DNA of 64,000 nt, from NCBI GenBank assembly GCA_030849945.1, contig JAVDKK010000003.1:434001-498000 (forward strand), read 5' to 3'. The translations under genes were made by a program, and so were the position numbers. Shown here in pieces: positions 17,651 to 23,753 of the stretch. The DNA is from Schauerella fraxinea (GTDB taxonomy: Bacteria > Pseudomonadota > Gammaproteobacteria > Burkholderiales > Burkholderiaceae_B). The notes beneath the pieces are model-generated. The model had not been told where the DNA came from. It saw nothing but the letters and a program-made list of their open reading frames with translations, and did no database searches. The stretch's first letter is position 1, and the number at the start of each line of letters is the position of its first letter.

Positions 17651-18193
17651 ATGGTTAAAGAAGACTTTGTCGCCGCGACCGGGCTTTCCTTGGCAGCCGC
17701 CGGCAAGTGGTACGACCCGGTCGAGCGGGCGATGATGGAGTTTGCGATCGTGTCGCCGCTGCGCGCTGCTATGTTCTTGGCGACGATTGGACACGAATCG
17801 ATGGATTTCGCCCGCACGCGCGAGATCTGGGGCCCAACTCCCACGCAAGAGCGCTACGAGATGCGGGCTGACTTAGGCAACGTGAAGCCTAATGATGGCA
17901 AGCGTTTCATGGGGCGGGGCCTTATCCAAATCACCGGACGCGCGAACTACGCCGCCGTGTCGCGGGGTCTGGGCGTGGACTATCTCGGCCGGCCTGAGGA
18001 TTTGGAGCGCCCGCCGGATGCGGCACGTGCGAGTGGCTGGTGGTGGCAGAACAATGGATGCAACGAGATCGCCGATACAGGCGATTTTTTACGTCTGTCG
18101 ATACGAGTGAACGGCAAGAACAGAGACGGCCACCCCAATGGGTGGGCCGATCGTCAACGTCGGTACAAAGCGGCGCTGGCCGTGTTGGGGTAG
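17651..18193 (+). CDS. Endolysin, glycoside hydrolase family 19 type
   Basis: A 180-residue muralytic enzyme. The start at the ATG at 17651 lies downstream of a terminator and gives the normal family N-terminus. The catalytic Glu49 is in FLATIGHESMDF, and the second acidic residue is in ERYEMRADLGN, followed by GKRFMGRGLIQITGRANY, the GH19 substrate-cleft signature. There is no signal peptide or SAR segment, so release should need a holin. The neighbours are two membrane/coiled-coil genes and Rz/Rz1, a complete lysis cassette. Confidence 0.93.
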   Translation: MVKEDFVAATGLSLAAAGKWYDPVERAMMEFAIVSPLRAAMFLATIGHESMDFARTREIWGPTPTQERYEMRADLGNVKPNDGKRFMGRGLIQITGRANYAAVSRGLGVDYLGRPEDLERPPDAARASGWWWQNNGCNEIADTGDFLRLSIRVNGKNRDGHPNGWADRQRRYKAALAVLG

Positions 18194-18195
18194 GC

Positions 18196-18537
18196 ATGGA
18201 AGAGTTAGTGACGAGTTACGGAGCGCTGGCTGGGGTCATCGGCTTGGTGCTGCGAGAGGCCTACAACAGCTACAAGAACGACAAGCGCGAGAAGGCCGCA
18301 GACAGCGGACTAAGCGACTTAGTGGAGGGACTGTTCAAACGCTTGGAGCAGTCCGATGCGCGCGCGGACGAAGCAAATCGCCGTGCGGATGAGATCGCAA
18401 AAGAGCGGAACGGCCTGTACCAGACTCTGGGCAGGCTGGAAGGCGAGGTGGCCGGGATGCGTTCCGAACTGCGCGCCGCCCGAATGGAAATCGCACAACT
18501 TCGAGGTGTGGCCTATGTCCCTACTGAGCAAAACTAA
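18196..18537 (+). CDS. Small coiled-coil phage protein of the lysis cassette
   Basis: A 113-residue protein. The ATG at 18196 follows GGGG and lies two bases after the endolysin stop; the frame upstream of it is shadow. Residues 7-24 (SYGALAGVIGLVLREAY) are hydrophobic enough for one membrane segment. The rest is a long heptad-type helix (LFKRLEQSDARADEANRRAD, then LGRLEGEVAGMRSELRAARM). This architecture is common beside lysis genes. It might be a holin partner or inhibitor, which is inference from position. Confidence 0.7.
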   Translation: MEELVTSYGALAGVIGLVLREAYNSYKNDKREKAADSGLSDLVEGLFKRLEQSDARADEANRRADEIAKERNGLYQTLGRLEGEVAGMRSELRAARMEIAQLRGVAYVPTEQN

Positions 18538-18994
18538 GCTGGACCGCCTGCGCTTTCGGTATAGCGCAGCACTGGCCGCTATCAAGGCCACTTCGATGAG
18601 CCTGGCCATTGCCATGGCCGGTGGCATCGCGGGTTACTCCGTTTCGCGGATTGAGGCCACGCACCTGCTGGCAGAACAATCCGCGCGGCACAGCAAGGAA
18701 ATATTGGCTGTGCGCGATACCTATGGCGCCAAAGCTGCCGACACGCGCGATTCCGTCAAGGCAGCAGCGGAAGGCGCAAGCGACGCGGCGAAGGCGGCGA
18801 CCAAAATCGTGGAGCAAATCGGCGGCCCGGCCGTCGCGGCGCGCAAGCAAGCGACAAAGGCTCAGCAGGCCAGTGACCGCGCACAGAATGCCCTGGAGAA
18901 GATTCAGGAGATTTTCCCAGAGGGGTATGTTCCGCCAGCGCCAAGCTTGGTGAGTCCAAACGGCGACGTTCCCGACTGGTTGAATACGCCATGA
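18515..18994 (+). CDS. Single-span membrane protein of the lysis cassette, holin candidate
   Basis: A 159-residue protein whose ATG at 18515 lies inside the previous gene. A basic N-terminus (KTKLDRLRFRY) precedes one membrane segment (AIKATSMSLAIAMAGGIAGY, about residues 24-44). An Ala-rich coiled coil and a Pro-containing tail follow. The size and single span could fit a class III-type holin or a lysis regulator. Its end overlaps the Rz start by four bases. The frame opens further upstream to 18356, but that part is only the other frame of the preceding gene. Confidence 0.7.
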   Translation: MSLLSKTKLDRLRFRYSAALAAIKATSMSLAIAMAGGIAGYSVSRIEATHLLAEQSARHSKEILAVRDTYGAKAADTRDSVKAAAEGASDAAKAATKIVEQIGGPAVAARKQATKAQQASDRAQNALEKIQEIFPEGYVPPAPSLVSPNGDVPDWLNTP

Positions 18995-19437
18995 TCCGCC
19001 GGTACTGGCCGTTGCTGCTGGTGGCTGGGATGTTGTTTTCGCTGACCGTCGCTTGGCGTATCGACCGTGCCGCTCAGTACGACAGCGGTTACCAAAAAGC
19101 TCAGGCTGATGCCCGTGCGCTCAATATCCAAATTGAGCTTGCAACACAAGAGGAGGCCGATCGTGCCGATGCTGAATACCGCGGCGCCATCATGGCGCGC
19201 GAAGCTGTTCAAAAAACTGTTGCCACTCAGCGTGCTCGTATTGACGGGCTGCTCGACCAGCTACGCCGTCGCTCCGAGACTGCCGGCGCCAGCAGCGGAT
19301 CTGATGGCGCCGGAGCCGACTGGATCGGAGTACTTGGAAGCTGTGTCGCGGAATATGAGCGATTGGGCGGAAACGCTGCAAGGCTTGCCGACAAAGTGAA
19401 TGGGCTGCAAGGATACGTCCGGTCTCTAGAGCGTTAA
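18991..19437 (+). CDS. Rz-like inner-membrane spanin
   Basis: A 148-residue i-spanin. The N-terminal anchor YWPLLLVAGMLFSLTVAW is followed by a periplasmic charged coiled coil (YDSGYQKAQADARALNIQI, then AEYRGAIMAREAVQKTVATQ). Spanins fuse inner and outer membranes as the last step of lysis. A lipoprotein gene is nested in the +1-shifted frame (19163-19399), the textbook Rz/Rz1 arrangement. The N-terminal anchor plus the nested lipoprotein make the call strong even though spanin sequences are poorly conserved. Confidence 0.88.
   Translation: MIRRYWPLLLVAGMLFSLTVAWRIDRAAQYDSGYQKAQADARALNIQIELATQEEADRADAEYRGAIMAREAVQKTVATQRARIDGLLDQLRRRSETAGASSGSDGAGADWIGVLGSCVAEYERLGGNAARLADKVNGLQGYVRSLER
19163..19399 (+). 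CDS. Rz1-like outer-membrane spanin lipoprotein, nested in Rz
   Basis: This gene is wholly embedded in the Rz gene in another frame. AGGAGG at 19151-19156 is an ideal ribosome site for the GTG at 19163; the ATG at 19169 is the alternative. The signal segment KLFKKLLPLSVLVLTGC ends in a lipobox (LTGC), so the mature protein would be acylated on that Cys. The mature part is short and proline-rich (PRLPAPAADLMAPEP), as in Rz1 of lambda. About 78 residues with the GTG start. Confidence 0.9.
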   Translation: MPMLNTAAPSWRAKLFKKLLPLSVLVLTGCSTSYAVAPRLPAPAADLMAPEPTGSEYLEAVSRNMSDWAETLQGLPTK

Positions 19438-19476
19438 ATCCGGGGAGCGTCGCATTTGGCAACTGCGTAACCATAG

Positions 19477-19507
19477 AAAAAGCCACCCTGAGGTGGCTAT
19501 ATTTTTA
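19477..19507. terminator. Bidirectional terminator between lysis genes and toxin-antitoxin genes
   Basis: The perfect stem AGCCACC / GGTGGCT with loop CTGA is flanked by AAAAA on the left and TATATTTTT on the right. It can therefore serve the rightward lysis operon and the leftward antitoxin gene, which ends eight bases away. Confidence 0.85.
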
Positions 19508-19514
19508 TGGGTAC

Positions 19515-19859
19515 TTAGGCGACTTTCTTATGCTTAGGTGGATCTTCATTCTCTTCGCGCAGAGCCTTCCGTTTCTCGGCCGTGCCCGCACGGAAGAAGC
19601 GGTTCTTTTCGCTTTGGGCAAAGCGATGCAACACCTGCCGGATCAAGGGCTGGTACGACATACCGTTCATTTCCGCGATCACCTTGAAATCCTCGATTAG
19701 GGATTTTTCCAGGCGAATTGAGATCGGCTGAAGGCAAAGGGCTTCCCTGATGAGTTCTTCATCGTCGTCAGGTGCAACGGCAACGAAAGCCTCATCGGTG
19801 CCCAGAACGCCTTCATCCCAGGCTTCGTCGGAACCGCTGATGACATTATTCGTGCTCAT
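19515..19859 (-). CDS. Antitoxin with ribbon-helix-helix domain (BrnA/CopG-like)
   Basis: A 114-residue protein. The acidic N-terminal ~40 residues (GSDEAWDEGVLGTDEAF) are probably the toxin-neutralising part. The RHH DNA-binding unit follows: ISIRLEKSLIEDFKVIAEMN, then MSYQPLIRQVLHRF (about residues 46-82). The C-terminal tail is basic (EKRKALREENEDPPKHKK). It is the second gene of the pair; its ATG overlaps the toxin stop (ATGA), so its translation is coupled to the toxin. RHH antitoxins usually repress their own operon. The toxin-first gene order matches brnTA/higBA-like modules. Confidence 0.82.
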   Translation of the reverse strand: MSTNNVISGSDEAWDEGVLGTDEAFVAVAPDDDEELIREALCLQPISIRLEKSLIEDFKVIAEMNGMSYQPLIRQVLHRFAQSEKNRFFRAGTAEKRKALREENEDPPKHKKVA

Positions 19860-20152
19860 TTAAATTCTCCATACTTCGTGTATATACGGGACTCGTCCGC
19901 GTTCGGCGCGTAAGCCGACCTGATGATCACGCCATCGGGTGCGTTGGGGATATAGCAAACTTTGAGCCTTAGACCTAGGTCGGTCTCCGCAATGAACCAT
20001 CGAGTGGGCGGCGTGGAGACATTCTTCTCCCGTGTGTCGAGAAGAGTCTTGCCATTTTTGTTGGCAAAACACTGACGAATGTCTTCTTCACTGACCGGCG
20101 GTTGCTTGTTCGCCAGCTTGATCCTTACACTCTGGGAAATCAGTAGTTCCAT
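19856..20152 (-). CDS. Putative toxin of a type II toxin-antitoxin pair
   Basis: A 98-residue protein upstream of, and overlapping, an RHH antitoxin gene. The core DIRQCFANKNGKTLLDTREKN, TPPTRWFIAETDLGLRLKVCY and the later IIRSAYAPNADESRIY resemble a compact RelE/BrnT-like alpha-beta fold. Small homologues are, as I recall, often annotated as 'ADP-ribosyl-(dinitrogen reductase) hydrolase', a name the short sequence does not justify. An mRNA-cleaving activity is plausible but not demonstrated by any motif I can see. Confidence 0.75.
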   Translation of the reverse strand: MELLISQSVRIKLANKQPPVSEEDIRQCFANKNGKTLLDTREKNVSTPPTRWFIAETDLGLRLKVCYIPNAPDGVIIRSAYAPNADESRIYTKYGEFK

Positions 20153-20181
20153 GGATCAATATCTCGATGACAGACTTGTCA

Positions 20182-20193
20182 TTGTATATACAA
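20182..20193. promoter_or_regulatory. Palindrome upstream of the toxin gene, possible operator
   Basis: TTGTATATACAA is a perfect 12-bp palindrome about 30 bp upstream of the toxin start. It overlaps -10-like sequence (TATA) on the minus strand. RHH antitoxins often bind such short palindromes over their own promoter. The assignment is inferred from position. Confidence 0.45.
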
Positions 20194-20320
20194 AGCCCAG
20201 CAGGTTTCAACTAGACCCCACGGTTTAGTCCAGTATGTGCACCCTTCGGTGTGAGATCCCCACAGTGTCCAGCGTTCAACGGGTACAGTAACAGCGCTCA
20301 TCTCCGTCAATGCGATATTC

Positions 20321-20992
20321 CTAGACGGGTGACTCGGTCATTGCATCGGGCATCTGATACTTTGAGTTGCCAACTTCCGTACGCACCCTATGCCAGCGAA
20401 ATGCATCCGACGGTAGCGCGGCGGCGATGATCTCGCGCGCCTCCTCTACTGTGATCGCTGGGTTTGCCCATTCCCGCGCAAGCGCCGGCGGCAGCACCAC
20501 GGGGCGGCGATCATGAATGTCGACCATGCCGCCGGCGGAATCATCAGTCACGATGGCCATGCCGTGTTCTTCGTCCGTCTCAGAGCCTGGGCGCCAAGCG
20601 CAGATCGCAGCCATCATGACCGGCTCATTGCCTTCAGAATGGATGAACCAAGGCTGCTTGTTGCCTTTCTCGCCCGTCCATTCATACCAGCCGTCGGCCG
20701 GCACCAGCATACGGCCATGCTCGAACGGGCCGCGCCAAAATGATTTTTTGGGATCGAGGATGGTGTCTAGCCGGGCATTACTCACTGGTGCGCGCTTGAA
20801 CCAGGCAGGCTTGTAGCCCCAAAAGAGGCGTGTTGCCTCTGGATCACCCGACAAGCAGTGGAAAGCCAGTGGCTTCGTGCCAGGTGGAACGTTATAGCGC
20901 GGGCCCAGGGCATCAGGCAGGCTGTAGGAATTCCAGGCGATCGTTTCCAGATAGTCGGCGACGGCGCGAGATTGGGCGATGCGTCCACACAT
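20321..20992 (-). CDS. SRAP-domain protein (YedK/HMCES type), abasic-site shield
   Basis: A 223-residue protein of the SOS-response-associated peptidase family, which forms a covalent thiazolidine link with abasic sites in single-stranded DNA. All signature residues are present: catalytic Cys2 (MCGRIAQ), Asn34 in RYNVPP, Glu104 in GWYEW and His160 in DIHDRRP. A GGAGG precedes the ATG. It lies on the prophage, next to a LexA-boxed gene on the same strand, so SOS-linked expression is plausible. A half-site (ATACTGT) and a TATACT -10-like element lie about 20-25 bp upstream, but no complete LexA box. Confidence 0.93.
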   Translation of the reverse strand: MCGRIAQSRAVADYLETIAWNSYSLPDALGPRYNVPPGTKPLAFHCLSGDPEATRLFWGYKPAWFKRAPVSNARLDTILDPKKSFWRGPFEHGRMLVPADGWYEWTGEKGNKQPWFIHSEGNEPVMMAAICAWRPGSETDEEHGMAIVTDDSAGGMVDIHDRRPVVLPPALAREWANPAITVEEAREIIAAALPSDAFRWHRVRTEVGNSKYQMPDAMTESPV

Positions 20993-21050
20993 GGTGACCT
21001 CCAGTCCAGGACAGTATATGTCGCAGGCAATCTGGAGGTTTTTATGTGCA

Positions 21051-21067
21051 GTTTATGGCGCATAAAC
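21051..21067. repeat. Inverted repeat between the SRAP gene and the LexA-boxed gene
   Basis: GTTTATG-GCG-CATAAAC is a perfect 7-3-7 inverted repeat about 60 bp upstream of the SRAP start and 27 bp beyond the stop of the next minus-strand gene. A related, imperfect copy (TTTATCGCGCATCA) follows at about 21084. There is no T run, so it looks more like a protein-binding site than a terminator. Confidence 0.5.
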
Positions 21068-21093
21068 GTTGTTCGTGATTGATTTATCGCGCA

Positions 21094-21351
21094 TCACCAA
21101 TCATAGGGATTTGTCCGTTCTCGCTGTTTGATGCAGGTCGGTTCCTTCTGCAGGTCATTCAGCACCTCCTGCCAGATTTGTCCCATAGTCCCCGACCAAG
21201 GCATCGCGCTACGGGACAACTGGTCGACGCGCAGCAAGATTGCCTGCATGCGGAATATCTCATAGAGAAGCGCTTTCACATCGGAGTCACCGCGCCGACG
21301 ATCTTGAATCTCGCGCAGCTCGTGCATGGGTATTGGGTCTCGAAAGGGCAT
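21094..21351 (-). CDS. Small LexA-controlled prophage protein, function unknown
   Basis: An 85-residue protein if started at the ATG complementary to 21349-21351, 17 bases downstream of a near-perfect LexA box. Starting further upstream would place the box inside the gene. The sequence (MPFRDPIPMHELREIQDRRR, then VKALLYEIFRMQAILLRVDQL and GQIWQEVLNDLQKEP) is mainly helical and charged, with no membrane segment. It is encoded at the prophage edge, upstream of the SRAP gene. A DNA-damage-linked role is inferred from the operator alone; I do not recognise the family. Confidence 0.65.
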   Translation of the reverse strand: MPFRDPIPMHELREIQDRRRGDSDVKALLYEIFRMQAILLRVDQLSRSAMPWSGTMGQIWQEVLNDLQKEPTCIKQRERTNPYDW

Positions 21352-21367
21352 GGCGGCACCAGCAAGG

Positions 21368-21387
21368 TACTGTATGGATGTACAGTA
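21368..21387. promoter_or_regulatory. LexA (SOS) box
   Basis: CTGTATGGATGTACAG (21370-21385) is a perfect CTGT-N8-ACAG, flanked by TA on each side to give the extended 20-bp consensus. On the minus strand it overlaps a TATACT -10 element and ends 17 bp from the start of the 85-residue gene, so LexA binding would block that promoter. Confidence 0.88.
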
Positions 21388-21440
21388 TATCCCCGGCTTT
21401 TTTGGCGAAGATCTAGTCGAATCGATCGCGTGAAAATGCA

Positions 21441-21470
21441 AAAAGCCCACCTCATAAGAGGCGGGCTTTT
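21441..21470. terminator. Hairpin with flanking A/T tracts at the prophage edge
   Basis: AAAAGCCCACCTC - ATAA - GAGGCGGGCTTTT forms a 13-bp stem with one mismatch. Its A and T tracts make it a likely bidirectional terminator separating prophage transcription from the tRNA-Leu gene. Confidence 0.75.
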
Positions 21471-21477
21471 CGTATGA

Positions 21478-21511
21478 ATGCGGAACGTTGCGCGGAACAG
21501 ATGCGGAACGT
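21478..21511. repeat. Direct GCGGAAC repeats next to the presumed attachment site
   Basis: ATGCGGAACGT occurs at 21478-21488 and again at 21501-21511, with CGCGGAACAG between them. That is three copies of CGGAAC spaced 11-12 bp, about one helical turn. They lie 50-85 bp from the tRNA 3' end, where integrase arm sites are expected. Confidence 0.5.
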
Positions 21512-21560
21512 CGCTGTTATGCAACGCTGGCAAATCTCGTTTGAGCCGCACAAACACAGG

Positions 21561-21645
21561 TGGTGCACCCAGCCGGAATCGAACCGGCACGACTTGCGTC
21601 GAGGGATTTTAAGTCCCTTGCGTCTACCAATTTCGCCATGGGTGC
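21561..21645 (-). tRNA. tRNA-Leu (anticodon UAA)
   Basis: An 85-base gene including an encoded CCA. The acceptor stem GCACCCA / TGGGTGC, the leucine-type D arm GCGAAATTGGTAGACGC and the anticodon stem-loop AGGGA-CTTAAAA-TCCCT with anticodon TAA are present. So are a long variable arm and the T arm GCCGGTTCGATTCCGGC. Its 3' end faces the prophage and is the probable attB. Confidence 0.97.
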
Positions 21646-21714
21646 GGCGGATAAACCCGACGTGCTGGTTTATCGACGAGGGCGAATTCTACCGGAAGTC
21701 GCCCGGGATCACGA

Positions 21715-23331
21715 TCAGGCGCCCGCCAGCGTCAAAGGCGGGGCGTAGCCGCCATGGGCCTCTTGCCGGTGAGCATGCTCGTGGCTCGACAGTTTGAAGA
21801 CCGACACGGCGGCCGCCAGGTGCCCGGCTTGTTCTTCGAGCGATGCCGCAGCCGCGGCGGCTTGCTCCACCAGCGATGCGTTTTGCTGGGTAACTTGATC
21901 CATCTGCGACACGGCCAGATTGACCTGGTCGATGCCGCTCGACTGCTCCTGCGAAGCGGCGGCGATTTCGCCCATGATGTCGGTCACGCGTTTTACCGAC
22001 GCGACGATTTCCTGCATCGTGGTGCCTGCGGCATCGGCCTGGCCTGAACCGGCGTTCACGCGTTCGACCGATTCGGAAATCAATTGCTTGATTTCACGGG
22101 CGGCTTGCGCGCTGCGTTGTGCCAGCGTGCGCACTTCGCCGGCGACGACGGCAAAACCTTTGCCTTGCTCACCGGCACGCGCCGACTCGACGGCAGCATT
22201 GAGCGCCAGAATGTTCGTTTGGAAAGCAATGCTTTCGATCACGCTCACGATTTCGGCAATCTTTACCGAGCTCTGCGAAATCGAACGCATGGTGTTCACG
22301 ACTTGGTCGACGGCGTGGCCGCCGCGTTGTGCGACCGATTCTGCGTTGGCCGCCAACTGATTGGCTTGGCGCGCGTTGTCGGCATTCTGTTTGACGGTGG
22401 AGGCCAGCTCTTCCATGCTCGCGGCGGTTTCTTCCAGCGAGGCGGCCTGCTCTTCGGTGCGACCCGAAAGATCGGTGTTGCCGGCGGCGATTTCGCGCGC
22501 GCCCAGGTCGATTTCATGCACGCCGTGACGCACGGCAGTGACGGTGTTGACCAAGCCTTCCTGCATGCGGCGCACGGCGGCAAACAGCACGCCGATCTCA
22601 TTGTTCGAGCGTACGACGACGGGCGAGGACAAATCGCCGGCAGCGATATGGTCGAACGTGCGTTCGGCTTCGCGCAAGGGGCGCAGGATGCCGCGCGTCA
22701 TGAAGAGCCAACAGATGACGGCCAACGCCAATGCCAGCACGATCGAGCCAATGGCGAGGCTTTGCGCCATTGTGTATCGGGTATCGGCCGTGGCAAGTGC
22801 TTGCGCGCTGCGCTCGTCAGCACGCTTCAGAAACGCACGATAGGCCGTTTCAAATGCAGTGCCTGCGTCGCGGGCACGCAGATTGGCGTCGTTATAGGCA
22901 TTCAGGTCGATGTCCTCAACGGCCTTCTGCTGTTCTGCGACGAGCGAACGATAGGTGCCGTAGATCTTGTCGACGTCAGCGGCGAGCTGCGTGGCGATCG
23001 GACCTTTTGGGACGGACATGAAACGTTTGAATTGAACGTCACCTTCGTTCAGCAGTGCCTGACTGCGCTGTTTGCTGGTGTTGGCGTTCTCGAGTTGGCC
23101 CGCCTGCATCTCCAAAAAGCCGCCGGCCAATGCCAAGCGACTGCGCGTGAAGAGCGCATACGTTTCCTGCAGCGGATTTCGCTGCTCGACGCTCAACCGA
23201 CTGAACTCCTGCAGCGCATTGCGCGCATCGAAGGCATCGCGCCACCCCAATGCGCTCGAAGCCAGCAGCGCCAGAATGAATGCGCCCATCACCAGCATCA
23301 TGCCGGTGCTTAATTTGATACGACCGAGCAT
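21715..23331 (-). CDS. Methyl-accepting chemotaxis protein
   Basis: A 538-residue chemoreceptor started at the ATG complementary to 23329-23331, preceded by GGAGAG; the frame runs further upstream without a ribosome site. The layout is TM1 about residues 9-30, a ~160-residue periplasmic four-helix ligand domain (Tar/4HB-like), TM2 about 190-212 (IGSIVLALALAVICWLFMTRG), HAMP, then the signalling coiled coil. The conserved tip is AFQTNILALNAAVESARAGE and the methylation-helix blocks include SLEETAASMEELASTVKQNA. The C-terminus lacks an NWETF-like CheR-binding pentapeptide. The ligand cannot be read from the sequence. Confidence 0.96.
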   Translation of the reverse strand: MLGRIKLSTGMMLVMGAFILALLASSALGWRDAFDARNALQEFSRLSVEQRNPLQETYALFTRSRLALAGGFLEMQAGQLENANTSKQRSQALLNEGDVQFKRFMSVPKGPIATQLAADVDKIYGTYRSLVAEQQKAVEDIDLNAYNDANLRARDAGTAFETAYRAFLKRADERSAQALATADTRYTMAQSLAIGSIVLALALAVICWLFMTRGILRPLREAERTFDHIAAGDLSSPVVVRSNNEIGVLFAAVRRMQEGLVNTVTAVRHGVHEIDLGAREIAAGNTDLSGRTEEQAASLEETAASMEELASTVKQNADNARQANQLAANAESVAQRGGHAVDQVVNTMRSISQSSVKIAEIVSVIESIAFQTNILALNAAVESARAGEQGKGFAVVAGEVRTLAQRSAQAAREIKQLISESVERVNAGSGQADAAGTTMQEIVASVKRVTDIMGEIAAASQEQSSGIDQVNLAVSQMDQVTQQNASLVEQAAAAAASLEEQAGHLAAAVSVFKLSSHEHAHRQEAHGGYAPPLTLAGA

Positions 23332-23512
23332 TGCGCTCTCCAAAGCAAAAAATAGAGATGTGCGCATGCCGACGGCAGGCTGCATCACCAATAAGAAGGC
23401 TTGGAATATACGGGGCGCGGATGCAGGGGCAATGCGGGAACAGCAGCCAAATATGGCATGCTTTCGCGGTTTCAGGCGGATGAAAGGTCAGCCGCGGGTA
23501 TCTTGCCGTTGA

Positions 23513-23600
23513 TGGCGGAAGCGGTGAGATTCGAACTCACGAAAGGTTGCCCTTTGCCGGTTTTCAAGACCGGTGCAATCGACCACTCTGCCACGCTTCC
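23513..23600 (-). tRNA. tRNA-Ser (anticodon UGA)
   Basis: An 88-base gene with encoded CCA. The acceptor is GGAAGCG / CGCTTCC, the anticodon loop CTTGAAA (TGA) lies on the CCGGT/ACCGG stem, and a long variable arm (CAAAGGGCAACCTTTG-like) and the T arm GTGAGTTCGAATCTCAC are present. It stands alone between the chemoreceptor and the divergent quinone oxidoreductase gene. Confidence 0.97.
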
Positions 23601-23753
23601 TGTCTCGTGCCGCCTCTATGCAAGGCGAACTCGGCATGGGCGCAATATATCCCGGTACCGTCGAGGGGCCGAATTATATCCTGACCGCCACTTCGGGTAT
23701 CTTGTGTGCTGAAAATATTGGTTGTTATCCATATCAAGCATAAGGAGTGATCG

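Larger units (their letters stand above)
1..21560. mobile_element. Prophage (HK97/lambda-like long-tailed phage), right-hand portion
   Basis: The genes run continuously from packaging through head, tail tube, tape measure, tail tip and fibre to lysis, in the order typical of siphoviruses with HK97-fold capsids. A minus-strand block follows (toxin-antitoxin, SRAP protein, LexA-boxed gene), and the element stops at the CCA end of tRNA-Leu(UAA) at 21561, a classic integration target. The left end, with the integrase, repressor, replication genes and small terminase, is outside the window. All structural genes look intact, so nothing visible suggests decay. The right boundary at the tRNA is inferred; no second att copy is available in the window to confirm it. 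Confidence 0.9.

Noticed and set aside
20993..21030. LexA box directly upstream of the SRAP gene
   Set aside because: Only the ATACTGT half matches; the second half is GGAG rather than ACAG, so it was not annotated as a box.
22084..23313. 409-codon frame opposite the chemoreceptor
   Set aside because: The chemoreceptor frame has complete domains; this one is its mirror.
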